Assembly (NCBI GenBank): GCA_003248775.1
Contig: QFQX01000026.1
Location: 1 to 64,000 of the forward strand
From: Shinella sp.
Lineage (GTDB): Bacteria; Pseudomonadota; Alphaproteobacteria; Rhizobiales; Rhizobiaceae
Direction of reading: 5' to 3'
Length of the DNA stretch: 64,000 nt
Positions 24,072 to 30,972 of the stretch are shown in pieces. The translations under genes were made by a program, and so were the position numbers. Below the pieces are notes generated by a model that saw only the letters and a list, made by a program, of their open reading frames with translations, was not told the origin of the DNA and searched no databases. Position 1 is the stretch's first letter, and the number at the start of each line of letters is the position of its first letter.

Positions 24072-25097
24072 ATGTCCGATATCACCAGCAATCTCGCCCT
24101 TCCCTATATCCTGCCGGCGCAAGCGCAAAAACACGTCACCCATAACGAGGCGCTGCAGAGACTGGACGCGATCGTCCAGCTGACCATGACCGGTAGCCTG
24201 CAAGAACCACCGGCAGAAGCTCGGGAAGGTGATTGCTACTGGGTCCTCTCCCCGGCATCCGGCGCTTTTTCCGGAAAAGGCGAGCGGCTCGCTTTCCGGC
24301 AGGACGACGCGTGGATCTTTATCACCCCGAAAACCGGCTGGCGCGCTTTTGATCTGACAGAAAACAGCTTCAAGGTGTTCGCGGCAGAGGCCTGGCATGA
24401 CATTTCAATGCCCTCGGAGGGCGAAGTATCCACCCTCGGCATTTCGACCTCTGCCGACGCGACCAACCGTCTTTCACTCTCATCCCCCGCAAGCCTGTTC
24501 AATCATGCAGGCGGCGATCATCGTATTAAGATCAACAAGGCATCGTCGAATGACACCGCATCGCTGCTCTTCCAATCCGACTGGCAGGGCAAGGCAGAGA
24601 TGGGCCTAGCCGGCGATGATGACTTCTCCGTCAAGGTGAGCGGTGACGGTGCGGACTGGAAAACGGCGATCGCCATCTCGCCGGACGGGGTCGTCAGGAT
24701 GAACCACCGCCCCCTCACCCGCGCGGCAAGATCGGCCGCCACGCTGACAGTTACCGACGGTACGGTGACGGGTTTTCACGACCTTCACGCTTCGGCCGGA
24801 GGCTTTTCCCTCGGAACACCCCTCGCGTCCGGTCATGGCAGCGGTCTGCTGGTGCCGGTAACGGGCTTTTATCTTATTTCACTCGGCGTGACCGTTCTGT
24901 CAGCAACCAGCCACACAGTAAGCCTCCTCCAGAACAACGTATCGACGCTTGCCGTCGCCACCGGAGCCGCGGGCAGCCGTTCCACTGTTGCAATCGCCAG
25001 CCTTGCGGCCGGAGATATTCTCACGATGCGCCACACCGGGTCAGCGCAGCTTCAATTCGGCCTCAACGCCACCGAACTCTCCACCTTCATGCTGTGA
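24072..25097 (+). CDS. DUF2793 domain protein
   Basis: A 341-residue protein with the DUF2793 domain at the N-terminus (residues about 1-110), recognised by LALPYILPAQAQKHVTHNEALQRLD and the following EGDCYWV and RQDDAWIFITPKTGW segments. The C-terminal half (about 220-341) is rich in small and beta-forming residues and reads like a trimeric beta-sandwich head (VPVTGFYLISLGVTVL...). DUF2793 proteins occur in phage tails and gene-transfer-agent loci of alphaproteobacteria, often as host-contact or adhesion parts. No phage or GTA gene is next to it here. No signal peptide is seen. Function is unknown. Confidence 0.75.
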   Translation: MSDITSNLALPYILPAQAQKHVTHNEALQRLDAIVQLTMTGSLQEPPAEAREGDCYWVLSPASGAFSGKGERLAFRQDDAWIFITPKTGWRAFDLTENSFKVFAAEAWHDISMPSEGEVSTLGISTSADATNRLSLSSPASLFNHAGGDHRIKINKASSNDTASLLFQSDWQGKAEMGLAGDDDFSVKVSGDGADWKTAIAISPDGVVRMNHRPLTRAARSAATLTVTDGTVTGFHDLHASAGGFSLGTPLASGHGSGLLVPVTGFYLISLGVTVLSATSHTVSLLQNNVSTLAVATGAAGSRSTVAIASLAAGDILTMRHTGSAQLQFGLNATELSTFML

Positions 25098-25425
25098 TTC
25101 GATTTTTTTTGACTTTTCTCCGCAAATTCCGGGTCGCGATTCTCGCTGCCCGGAACTCGCCTGCGACCGGACGGAAGCCACTGAAATATCAGGCAATCCA
25201 TATTAGCGTTTCAAAAATGCGTTCCATTTTGGAACATGCCGCCAACGCCAGTCATGACGTCTTTGCATGGCTGCTTCATAATGAGACCAAATTTAGCCGA
25301 TAACCATTTAGCCCTTGAAATCGGTAACTTATCAGTAGCTGTTGTCATTCACATGCTTAAGAAGCGTGTTGAGGTTAACCAACAGTTAAAAACAGTAATG
25401 ACATTGTCATCGAGCTGTACTATTT
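25098..25425. other. AT-rich leader of the sugar transferase gene
   Basis: This 328-bp gap is clearly more AT-rich than its neighbours. It starts with a T8 run just after the DUF2793 stop and contains a perfect CtrA-type box (listed separately) 36 bp before the annotated sugar transferase start. No RNA gene was recognised. Confidence 0.5.
25375..25389 (+). promoter_or_regulatory. Perfect CtrA-type binding site
   Basis: TTAACCAACAGTTAA is an exact TTAA-N7-TTAA match, the consensus for the cell-cycle regulator CtrA in alphaproteobacteria, and carries the favoured CC after the first half-site. It lies 36 bp upstream of the sugar transferase start. CtrA itself is encoded 4 kb downstream. Confidence 0.6.
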
Positions 25426-26202
25426 ATGTCCCCTGACATCGAGCAACAATCGACACTAATGAGCTGGGTAAAGATTTTGAGTTTCCCGCAAGCCCAAAAC
25501 GATCGCGCACCCCGTCATTTTCAGATGGCGAACCCTGCTATACTTCTCGATGACTACTATCGGGAAGCAAGCTTCTTGCCCTCAAAACGTGCAGGGCATG
25601 CACATTATTTCATCAAAAGATTGACCGACATCGTCCTTTCCGGAACGGCTCTTCTCGTGTTGCTGCCGTTCCTGCTGGCGGTAGCGGCATTAATTCGGCT
25701 TGATAGCCGCGGCCCGGTCCTGTTCACCCAGCAGCGCTGGGGCAAGGGTTGCCGGAAAATCCGCGTCTACAAGTTCCGCTCCATGCGGACGGATCTGTGT
25801 GATGTAACCGGCGTCAACCAGACGGTTGCCGGCGACCCACGCATCACGAAGATCGGCGCCATTATCCGTCGCACAAACATCGACGAGCTGCCCCAGCTGA
25901 TCAACGTGCTGAAGGGCGACATGTCGCTCGTGGGGCCCCGTTGCCATGCCATCGGCATGCTGGCTGCCGGCATGCCTTATGAAGAGCTGGTGCCGGAGTA
26001 TCATCGCCGCCACGTCGTTCGTCCCGGAATGACTGGGCTTGCGCAGATGCGCGGCCTCCGTGGACCGACTGACCGGCCCGGCAAGGCGCGCGCCCGCATC
26101 GCCTGCGATCTTTATTATGTTGAGAACTTCAATTACTGGCTCGACCTGCGCATCATCGTGGGCACGGTCATCTCCGAACTCAAAGGCGGCAAGGGCTTCT
26201 GA
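25426..26202 (+). CDS. Polyprenyl-phosphate sugar transferase (ExoY/WcaJ family)
   Basis: A 258-residue initiating phosphoglycosyltransferase that would load a sugar-1-phosphate on undecaprenyl phosphate at the inner membrane. One membrane segment (LSGTALLVLLPFLLAVAALI, about 66-85) precedes the catalytic part with KFRSMRTD, RRTNIDELPQLINVLKGD (acidic catalytic residues) and SLVGPR. The start is uncertain: Met12 and Met34 are also possible, and none has a good ribosome site. No other polysaccharide genes are adjacent, so it may serve an exopolysaccharide or unipolar polysaccharide made elsewhere. A perfect CtrA-type box upstream suggests cell-cycle control. Confidence 0.85.
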   Translation: MSPDIEQQSTLMSWVKILSFPQAQNDRAPRHFQMANPAILLDDYYREASFLPSKRAGHAHYFIKRLTDIVLSGTALLVLLPFLLAVAALIRLDSRGPVLFTQQRWGKGCRKIRVYKFRSMRTDLCDVTGVNQTVAGDPRITKIGAIIRRTNIDELPQLINVLKGDMSLVGPRCHAIGMLAAGMPYEELVPEYHRRHVVRPGMTGLAQMRGLRGPTDRPGKARARIACDLYYVENFNYWLDLRIIVGTVISELKGGKGF

Positions 26203-26224
26203 GCCTCCATTGAACTGGAAACAA

Positions 26225-26264
26225 CGACCCGTCAGCTGCGAGAGCGGTGGCGGGCCTTTTTTTT
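26225..26264 (+). terminator. Probable terminator of the sugar transferase gene
   Basis: An imperfect GC-rich hairpin (ACCCGTCAGC ... GGTGGCGGG) is followed by eight T residues on the plus strand, 20-60 bp beyond the stop. The T-run is convincing, the stem less so. Confidence 0.5.
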
Positions 26265-26274
26265 GTTTGCAGTG

Positions 26275-27012
26275 TCAGAGAAGCCGGAAACGGCAGGCGC
26301 GAGCTACAGCCTGCATTCGGTTCACCGAATCGAGCTTGCGCATGGCGCTCTTGAGGTAACTCACCACGGTATGGCTTGAAATATTGAGAATGATGGCGAT
26401 CTCGTCGCTGCTCTTGCCGGCAGCCGACCAGCGCAGGCATTCGAGTTCTCGCGCCGACAGCTTCTCCCGTGGCCCGTCCTGAGGGACGAGGCGGCCGAAA
26501 CAGGTGTCGATCAGCTCAATGCAATCATAGTGGATCGTCGCCATCTCCGTCCGTTCGGGCGGCTGCCGCTGGCCGGAAAAGGCAACCACATAATGGGCAA
26601 GCACACGATCATGCAGACTGAAGGCAAGCGTCGAGTTCAGACCATAGGAGCGAAATGCCGCGGCAGCGGCGCCATTGGAAGCGTCCTGAACGGCCGGAAA
26701 GGGGCAATCCACCGAAAAGACAGGAATGATCGTCGCCTTCAGACGGGAAAGCAGCACGCTTGAAGCAAACGTATCGCTGGCGCCATAGGAAGCAATGAGG
26801 TCCGCCGGCCAGTTGGTCAGCATCAGGTTCGCAGCAAAGCCCGGCTTGTCGGCCTTGGGAAAGGTCGTCACCAGAAAAAAAGGCAGATCGTTCTTGCGTC
26901 CGAGCGCGGCGAACTGCTGACCAAGCGCGCAAAGGCCGCTCTCGTCGGCGGGTACAGTCTTTACCGCACCGTCTTCACCGTCCCGACAGACGGCTTCGTT
27001 CACCCTGAACAT
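26275..27012 (-). CDS. LuxR-type transcriptional regulator (LuxR solo-like)
   Basis: A 245-residue protein with a C-terminal LuxR helix-turn-helix (about 180-240: LSARELECLRWSAAGKSSDEIA and ISSHTVVSYLKSAMRKL) and an N-terminal region of about 165 residues resembling, but not clearly matching, an autoinducer-binding domain. No luxI-type synthase is nearby. It could be a LuxR solo sensing an exogenous or non-AHL ligand. AAAGGAG lies 4 nt before the ATG, and a perfect 22-bp palindrome lies directly upstream of that, suggesting autoregulation. It converges with the sugar transferase gene. Confidence 0.8.
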   Translation of the reverse strand: MFRVNEAVCRDGEDGAVKTVPADESGLCALGQQFAALGRKNDLPFFLVTTFPKADKPGFAANLMLTNWPADLIASYGASDTFASSVLLSRLKATIIPVFSVDCPFPAVQDASNGAAAAAFRSYGLNSTLAFSLHDRVLAHYVVAFSGQRQPPERTEMATIHYDCIELIDTCFGRLVPQDGPREKLSARELECLRWSAAGKSSDEIAIILNISSHTVVSYLKSAMRKLDSVNRMQAVARACRFRLL

Positions 27013-27023
27013 CGTGCTCCTTT

Positions 27024-27045
27024 CGAGCGAATTGCAATTCGCTCG
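27024..27045. promoter_or_regulatory. Perfect 22-bp palindrome before the luxR-type gene
   Basis: CGAGCGAATTG is followed directly by its reverse complement CAATTCGCTCG. The palindrome abuts the ribosome site of the luxR-type gene, so it could be an operator bound by the encoded regulator or a leader hairpin. A 12-bp partial copy occurs at 27213-27224. Confidence 0.55.
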
Positions 27046-27049
27046 TCCG

Positions 27050-27241
27050 CTAAAGAATTTCGATCAAACGAGTTTCACCAGCCAAGCAGGAAACGGGCCA
27101 GATCCCGGTCACCTGGATCTCATCGAGACCGCCTATTAGATCGCCTCTATTGGCGACAAACAAAAAATGAACGCGCCGAAACATCCGTTCTGCCGCGGCT
27201 TCTACAATAAATTTCGAGCGAATAAATTCCTGAATCGACAT
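27050..27241 (-). CDS. Possible small protein upstream of the luxR-type gene
   Basis: A 63-codon frame (MSIQEFIRSKFIVEAAAERM...) that begins at an ATG with AGGAG only 2 nt upstream and ends 37 bp before the luxR-type start. It is more AT-rich than neighbouring genes and I recognise no family. It may be a real small gene, a decayed gene fragment or chance. Confidence 0.25.
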   Translation of the reverse strand: MSIQEFIRSKFIVEAAAERMFRRVHFLFVANRGDLIGGLDEIQVTGIWPVSCLAGETRLIEIL

Positions 27242-27355
27242 AACTCCTATGCAGATGCCGCAACTTTACGCAACGTCAACCTGCATATGGAGGATAGCCG
27301 GCCCACCACCCCGCTGGCAACCTGTGAAAATTATTATCAAATGCTTACAATGGGC

Positions 27356-27370
27356 TTAGGCAAATTTTAA
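27356..27370 (+). promoter_or_regulatory. CtrA-type site upstream of sciP
   Basis: TTAG-GCAAATT-TTAA matches TTAA-N7-TTAA at seven of eight positions, 53 bp before the sciP start. In Caulobacter sciP is activated by CtrA, which supports the reading. Confidence 0.5.
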
Positions 27371-27423
27371 AGGTGGAGGACTAGGATGCGCTCGTGTGGT
27401 CTTGAGTTTGTATAGAGAGTCCA

Positions 27424-27699
27424 ATGACCGAAATGATCCGCCCCCGAGTGAAATATGTCATCGGTCCCGATGGCAGCCCGCTGACCATTGCCGATCTTCC
27501 ACCGGCCAATACGCGCCGCTGGGTGATTCGCAGGAAAGCCGAGGTTGTCGCTGCGGTGCGCGGCGGCCTGTTGAGCCTTGAGGAAGCCTGCGAGCGCTAC
27601 ACCCTGACCGTCGAGGAATTTCTTTCCTGGCAGTCGTCCATCAACGATCATGGTCTTCCGGGTCTGCGCACCACCCGCATCCAGCAGTATCGCCACTGA
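27424..27699 (+). CDS. sciP: CtrA inhibitor SciP (DUF1153)
   Basis: A 91-residue protein almost certainly SciP: RPRVKYVIGPDGSPLTIADL, WVIRRKAEVVAAVRGGLL and EEACERYTLTVEEFLSWQ are hallmarks of the family. In Caulobacter SciP binds CtrA and blocks its transcription activation in newborn cells; the helix-turn-helix-like central region (about 40-75) is conserved here. Starts at 27424 and 27433 are both possible. The gene lies 1.9 kb from ctrA, in the same regulatory cluster. Confidence 0.93.
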   Translation: MTEMIRPRVKYVIGPDGSPLTIADLPPANTRRWVIRRKAEVVAAVRGGLLSLEEACERYTLTVEEFLSWQSSINDHGLPGLRTTRIQQYRH

Positions 27700-27758
27700 T
27701 GCCGACGGCGGAAAACGGTAAAAGTCGCTGTTTTCCAGGATCATGGAACCATCCCCGG

Positions 27759-27783
27759 AGCGGGCCGCATCCATCGGCCCGCT
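27759..27783. terminator. Bidirectional hairpin between sciP and pqiA-like gene
   Basis: AGCGGGCCG / CGGCCCGCT form a perfect 9-bp stem with loop catccat between the convergent genes. No strong T-run follows on either side, so termination is likely but not certain. Confidence 0.5.
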
Positions 27784-27793
27784 TATCGTGTTG

Positions 27794-28261
27794 TCAGTTG
27801 CCCTGCGGCCGTTTCAGCAGCGAATGCAGGGCCCCTGCGAGGATCGCTGAACCGGCATAGAACCACAGGCCCGGTTGGGTGAATGCCTCCGCCAGACCAC
27901 TCGTCTTTGCCGCAACGATCACGAGCGCAACCAGCAGCACGTCCATCATCGACCACTTCGACAGGATCGGCACCATTCGCCGCAACACATCCCGTTCAGC
28001 TGGCGTGGATGATGCCGGCGTCAGGGCCTCCGCTGTCAGCCCCAGCAGCTTGACCGTCGGGCAAACGATGGAGAGCAACGCCACAAGGACGGCGAGCATC
28101 CCGTCTCCCCCCCGCCAGAGCGAAGTCACGATCGCGAGAAGCGAAGGCGTCTCGCGGAAAAAGTAGAGCGTCTCGAAACGCACCAGAGGCAGCGTTAATC
28201 CCAGCGTCAGAAAAACCGGTGCAGCCACCAGCGCGATTGCCTTCAGCCACAGCATCAGCAT
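27794..28261 (-). CDS. Paraquat-inducible protein A-like membrane protein
   Basis: A 155-residue inner-membrane protein with four predicted helices and the PqiA-domain pattern: LGLTLPLVRFETLYFF near the N-terminus, SIVCPTVKLLGL, and KWSMMDVLLVALVIVAAK. It is a single PqiA domain, about half the length of E. coli PqiA and without its zinc-ribbon cysteines. PqiA proteins work with MCE-type PqiB in lipid transport; no MCE gene is nearby. The start at 28261 is chosen because GGGAGG immediately precedes it and the first helix follows. The role in this context is unknown. Confidence 0.75.
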   Translation of the reverse strand: MLMLWLKAIALVAAPVFLTLGLTLPLVRFETLYFFRETPSLLAIVTSLWRGGDGMLAVLVALLSIVCPTVKLLGLTAEALTPASSTPAERDVLRRMVPILSKWSMMDVLLVALVIVAAKTSGLAEAFTQPGLWFYAGSAILAGALHSLLKRPQGN

Positions 28262-28365
28262 GCTCCCTCCCCGGCAACGCCGACATGCATTGAAACGATC
28301 AGTGGTTTGGCTATCATCGCTGAACAGTCCCGCGCAAGGGACAGCAATCGTGGAAGGAGCCCGAG

Positions 28366-28659
28366 TTGAACATCGTCCATGAAGAGGAAAAATCCGGCGG
28401 TCGTTACGTTGCGCGGGTGGACGGCGTGGAGGAACCCGCGCTGATGACCTATTCGCGGGCAAGCCCCAAGCTGATCATCGTCGACCACACGGAAGTGCCG
28501 GACAGCATGCGCGGTCAGGGTGTCGGACAGGCATTGGCAAAACATGTCGTTGAAGAGGCTCGCCTCGGCGGCTGGCAAATCATTCCGCTCTGCCCCTTCT
28601 TCCGTGCCCAGTCGCTGCGTCATCCGGAATGGAGCGATGTCGTGAAGGCGCAGGGCTGA
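28366..28659 (+). CDS. YjdJ-type GNAT acetyltransferase
   Basis: A 97-residue minimal GNAT-fold protein. The acetyl-CoA binding segment RGQGVGQALAKHVVEEAR (about 49-66) and TEVPDSMRGQG are typical of the YjdJ/YidJ subgroup, as is the C-terminal IIPLCPFFRAQSLRHPEW. The start is a TTG at 28366 with GGAGC about 7 nt upstream. The substrate of this family is unknown. Confidence 0.85.
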   Translation: MNIVHEEEKSGGRYVARVDGVEEPALMTYSRASPKLIIVDHTEVPDSMRGQGVGQALAKHVVEEARLGGWQIIPLCPFFRAQSLRHPEWSDVVKAQG

Positions 28660-28692
28660 TCCGGTACGGCAGGTCAGGTATCGCGTAAAAAT

Positions 28693-28742
28693 GAAAACGG
28701 CCGGACGCGGTCACGGAAACCCGCGCCACTCCGACCGTTTTA
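28693..28742. terminator. Bidirectional hairpin between GNAT gene and fliJ
   Basis: AAAACGGcCGGA and TCCGaCCGTTTT flank a short GC-rich inner region between two convergent genes, with A- and T-runs at the ends. It probably terminates both transcripts. Confidence 0.5.
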
Positions 28743-28768
28743 TTGTTCGATGAAAGCGTTTGCCTTAA

Positions 28769-29119
28769 TCAGGCGCGCGCCCGCATCTGGCCGTCCCGCT
28801 CTTCCAGCGCAGCAGCCTTTGCATATTCGGCCTCGGCTTCTTCCAGCGCAAGTTCCGCAGCATCCTGCTGGACCTTGAGTTCGCGGATGGAAACCTGGAG
28901 GTTGTCCGCCCGCTGGCGCGCCGCCTTGGCAAATGTTGGATAAGCAAAATGATTAGGATCGCTGATCCCGGTCTTCTTTTCCTCGATGGCGATCTGGCTT
29001 TCCAGCTCCTTCGCCATGCGTTCGAATTCCGACATCATTGATTGCAACTGCTGCAACTGCCGACGCTTTTCTGTGACCTGAAATCCCTTCAGGCGCACTA
29101 GGCTCTCACGCGACTTCAT
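28769..29119 (-). CDS. fliJ: Flagellar export protein FliJ-like coiled coil
   Basis: A 116-residue, almost wholly helical, charged protein with long coiled-coil potential (KGFQVTEKRRQLQQLQSMM; QVSIRELKVQQDAAELALEE). It matches the FliJ-like proteins that sit beside ctrA in Rhizobiales. FliJ links the FliI ATPase ring to the flagellar export gate. The start at 29119 has GGGAG 8 nt upstream; the frame continues 25 codons further but those residues are not FliJ-like. No other flagellar gene is in the window. It is divergent from ctrA. Confidence 0.75.
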   Translation of the reverse strand: MKSRESLVRLKGFQVTEKRRQLQQLQSMMSEFERMAKELESQIAIEEKKTGISDPNHFAYPTFAKAARQRADNLQVSIRELKVQQDAAELALEEAEAEYAKAAALEERDGQMRARA

Positions 29120-29561
29120 ACGCAATACTCCCGTGATGCGAGACCCCCCGCCACACTTACTGACAAATGCCATCCCCGCTTTTCGGCGAATCATTCTCGA
29201 AAAAAAACGGCGGCGTTAACAAAAAACTACCGTTGGTAACCTTTCGTTTACGGGCATCGTTAATGATAAGGACGATCATTTAAGGGTCAGTAAACGCCAG
29301 GGCCCCAAAAGGCCTGTGACAATGATGAGTCAAATGAATCGGTTACAGGTATTTCCTGATGTTCTGATTCAACGGTGGCGATGCCGGAAACTTGTGAAAA
29401 ATCAGGAGACTGCAAAAAATGTTTAATGAATTCGATATTCCTTGCCAGAAGGAATCAGAATTTGTTAACCATTTGGTGGCAGCCTTCAAATCAGGCAACG
29501 ACTGGATCCGTATCGCGTAGGGGGCCAACTCGACCTTTCGGCGGCGGTAAAGGGGATAATT
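29120..29561. promoter_or_regulatory. fliJ-ctrA divergent control region
   Basis: This 442-bp AT-rich gap carries a GTAA-N7-TTTA CtrA-like site (29236-29250), a TTAACCAT half-site (29465-29472), and GANTC methylation sites at 29188, 29327, 29336, 29366 and 29452. Four of these fall within 130 bp upstream of ctrA. This layout fits autoregulated, CcrM-sensitive ctrA promoters, as known in Caulobacter. Confidence 0.55.
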
Positions 29562-30263
29562 ATGCGGGTTCTACTCATTGAAGACGATAGCGCTACGGCG
29601 CAGAGCATCGAATTGATGCTCAAATCGGAAAGTTTCAACGTCTACACCACGGATCTCGGCGAAGAGGGTGTCGATCTCGGCAAGCTCTACGATTACGACA
29701 TCATTCTACTCGACCTTAACCTGCCCGACATGTCGGGTTATGAAGTGCTACGCACGTTGCGCCTCTCCAAGGTCAAGACGCCGATCCTGATTCTCTCCGG
29801 CATGGCCGGCATCGAAGACAAGGTACGCGGCCTCGGCTTCGGCGCCGATGATTACATGACCAAGCCGTTCCACAAGGACGAACTGGTCGCCCGCATTCAC
29901 GCGATCGTCCGCCGATCCAAGGGCCATGCCCAGTCGATCATCATCACGGGCGAACTGATCGTGAACCTCGACGCCAAGACCGTCGAAGTCGGCGGCCAGC
30001 GCGTTCACCTGACCGGCAAGGAATACCAGATGCTGGAGCTGCTTTCGCTCCGCAAGGGTACGACGCTCACGAAGGAAATGTTCCTGAACCACCTTTATGG
30101 CGGCATGGACGAGCCCGAACTCAAGATCATCGACGTGTTCATCTGCAAGCTGCGCAAGAAGCTCGCAAACGCCGCAGGCGGCGCGAACTACATCGAAACG
30201 GTCTGGGGCCGCGGCTATGTGCTGCGCGAGCCAGACGGTTCGGAATACATGGAAACGGCTTAA
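29562..30263 (+). CDS. ctrA: Cell-cycle response regulator CtrA
   Basis: A 233-residue OmpR-type regulator, recognised as CtrA by MRVLLIEDDSATAQSIELML, D51 in DLNLPDMSGYE, GFGADDYMTKPFHK, and a winged-helix domain with LTGKEYQMLELLSLRKG, LYGGMDEPELKIIDVFICKL and ETVWGRGYVL. It is the master regulator of the alphaproteobacterial cell cycle, controlling replication, division and motility genes through TTAA-N7-TTAA sites. The C-terminal tail lacks the classical AA-type ClpXP degron at the very end but ends in ETA. The surrounding genes encode its inhibitor SciP and its phosphotransferase ChpT. Confidence 0.96.
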   Translation: MRVLLIEDDSATAQSIELMLKSESFNVYTTDLGEEGVDLGKLYDYDIILLDLNLPDMSGYEVLRTLRLSKVKTPILILSGMAGIEDKVRGLGFGADDYMTKPFHKDELVARIHAIVRRSKGHAQSIIITGELIVNLDAKTVEVGGQRVHLTGKEYQMLELLSLRKGTTLTKEMFLNHLYGGMDEPELKIIDVFICKLRKKLANAAGGANYIETVWGRGYVLREPDGSEYMETA

Positions 30264-30299
30264 GTCGTTTCCCCCGCTGCCAAATCCCCAAGGATCTCG

Positions 30300-30326
30300 A
30301 CCTGCCCCTAACCGGGCAGGTTTTTT
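30300..30326 (+). terminator. Rho-independent terminator of ctrA
   Basis: CCTGCCC-ctaacc-GGGCAGG is followed by TTTTTT, 37 bp after the ctrA stop. It is a textbook intrinsic terminator. Confidence 0.88.
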
Positions 30327-30459
30327 ATTGCCCGCAACAAAACATTGAAAGCCGGGGGCACAATCACCAATCACCAAGTAGCCCGGAAAGCTGAGAGTGC
30401 ACACAAGAACGCCCCGACAGAGCGGGGCGCAAGACGGGGAGGTTATGCTGATTGGCGTA

Positions 30460-30822
30460 TCAGGCGGCGATCGCCTTGTCGGTGAAGATCGTCGTCAGGA
30501 TCTTGCGGTCGAACGGCTTCAGGAGGAAATCGTTGGCGCCAGCCCGCTTGCCGGCCATCATCGTCTTCAGATCGGCTTCGACGACGCAATAGTAGATCCG
30601 CACGCTCTTGCCCTCGGGTAGGGCCCGAATATTGGCGATCAGGTCCAGGGCGCCATCAAGACCGGCGTCGATGATCGCAATATTCGGCAGTTCGGTCTCG
30701 CTGCGCAAAATGGCATCACGCGCGGACGCAGCCTCGCTGACCAGGAAACCAAGCTCCGACAGGATCTTCTTGCCCACCTTGCGAACGACGTCGGAACCAT
30801 CCACGATCATTAAGCGCTGCAT
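30460..30822 (-). CDS. Atypical single-domain response regulator
   Basis: A 120-residue stand-alone receiver between ctrA and chpT. The start at 30822 has GGGAG 6 nt upstream; the frame extends upstream but those residues are not receiver-like. The phospho-acceptor D52 (IIDAGLDG) and K102 (LLKPFD) are present. The acidic pair is reduced to D8-G9 (IVDGSD), and the conserved Ser/Thr of strand 4 is replaced by Val (YYCVVEAD, V80/V81). It may therefore be phosphorylated slowly or act as a phosphate-independent binding partner. It is not a clear DivK or CpdR by sequence. A CtrA-like site lies upstream. Confidence 0.82.
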   Translation of the reverse strand: MQRLMIVDGSDVVRKVGKKILSELGFLVSEAASARDAILRSETELPNIAIIDAGLDGALDLIANIRALPEGKSVRIYYCVVEADLKTMMAGKRAGANDFLLKPFDRKILTTIFTDKAIAA

Positions 30823-30895
30823 CGTCAACTCCCTATACCGACCTCGTCCCGCAAGCGGGATTTCGATCCATGCAACCAAGCATAGGAGCTTTCAA

Positions 30896-30910
30896 CTAAG
30901 GAAAGGTTAC
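30896..30910 (-). promoter_or_regulatory. CtrA-like site upstream of the receiver gene
   Basis: On the minus strand GTAA-CCTTTCC-TTAG matches six of eight consensus positions of TTAA-N7-TTAA and has the CC after the first half. It lies 74 bp upstream of the receiver start. Confidence 0.35.
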
Positions 30911-30972
30911 CGCAAGTCGCATCCCGCCGTCCCGAGTTGGAACAGAACAGCGGAATGCCGGGGAGACGACAC

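Larger units (their letters stand above)
27013..27423. other. Intergenic region between luxR-type gene and sciP
   Basis: This 411-bp AT-richer gap holds divergent promoters. Features seen: the palindrome at 27024-27045, a 12-bp copy of its left arm and flank (TTTCGAGCGAAT) at 27213-27224, a possible 63-codon frame on the minus strand (27241-27050), and a CtrA-type site at 27356-27370. Confidence 0.55.
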
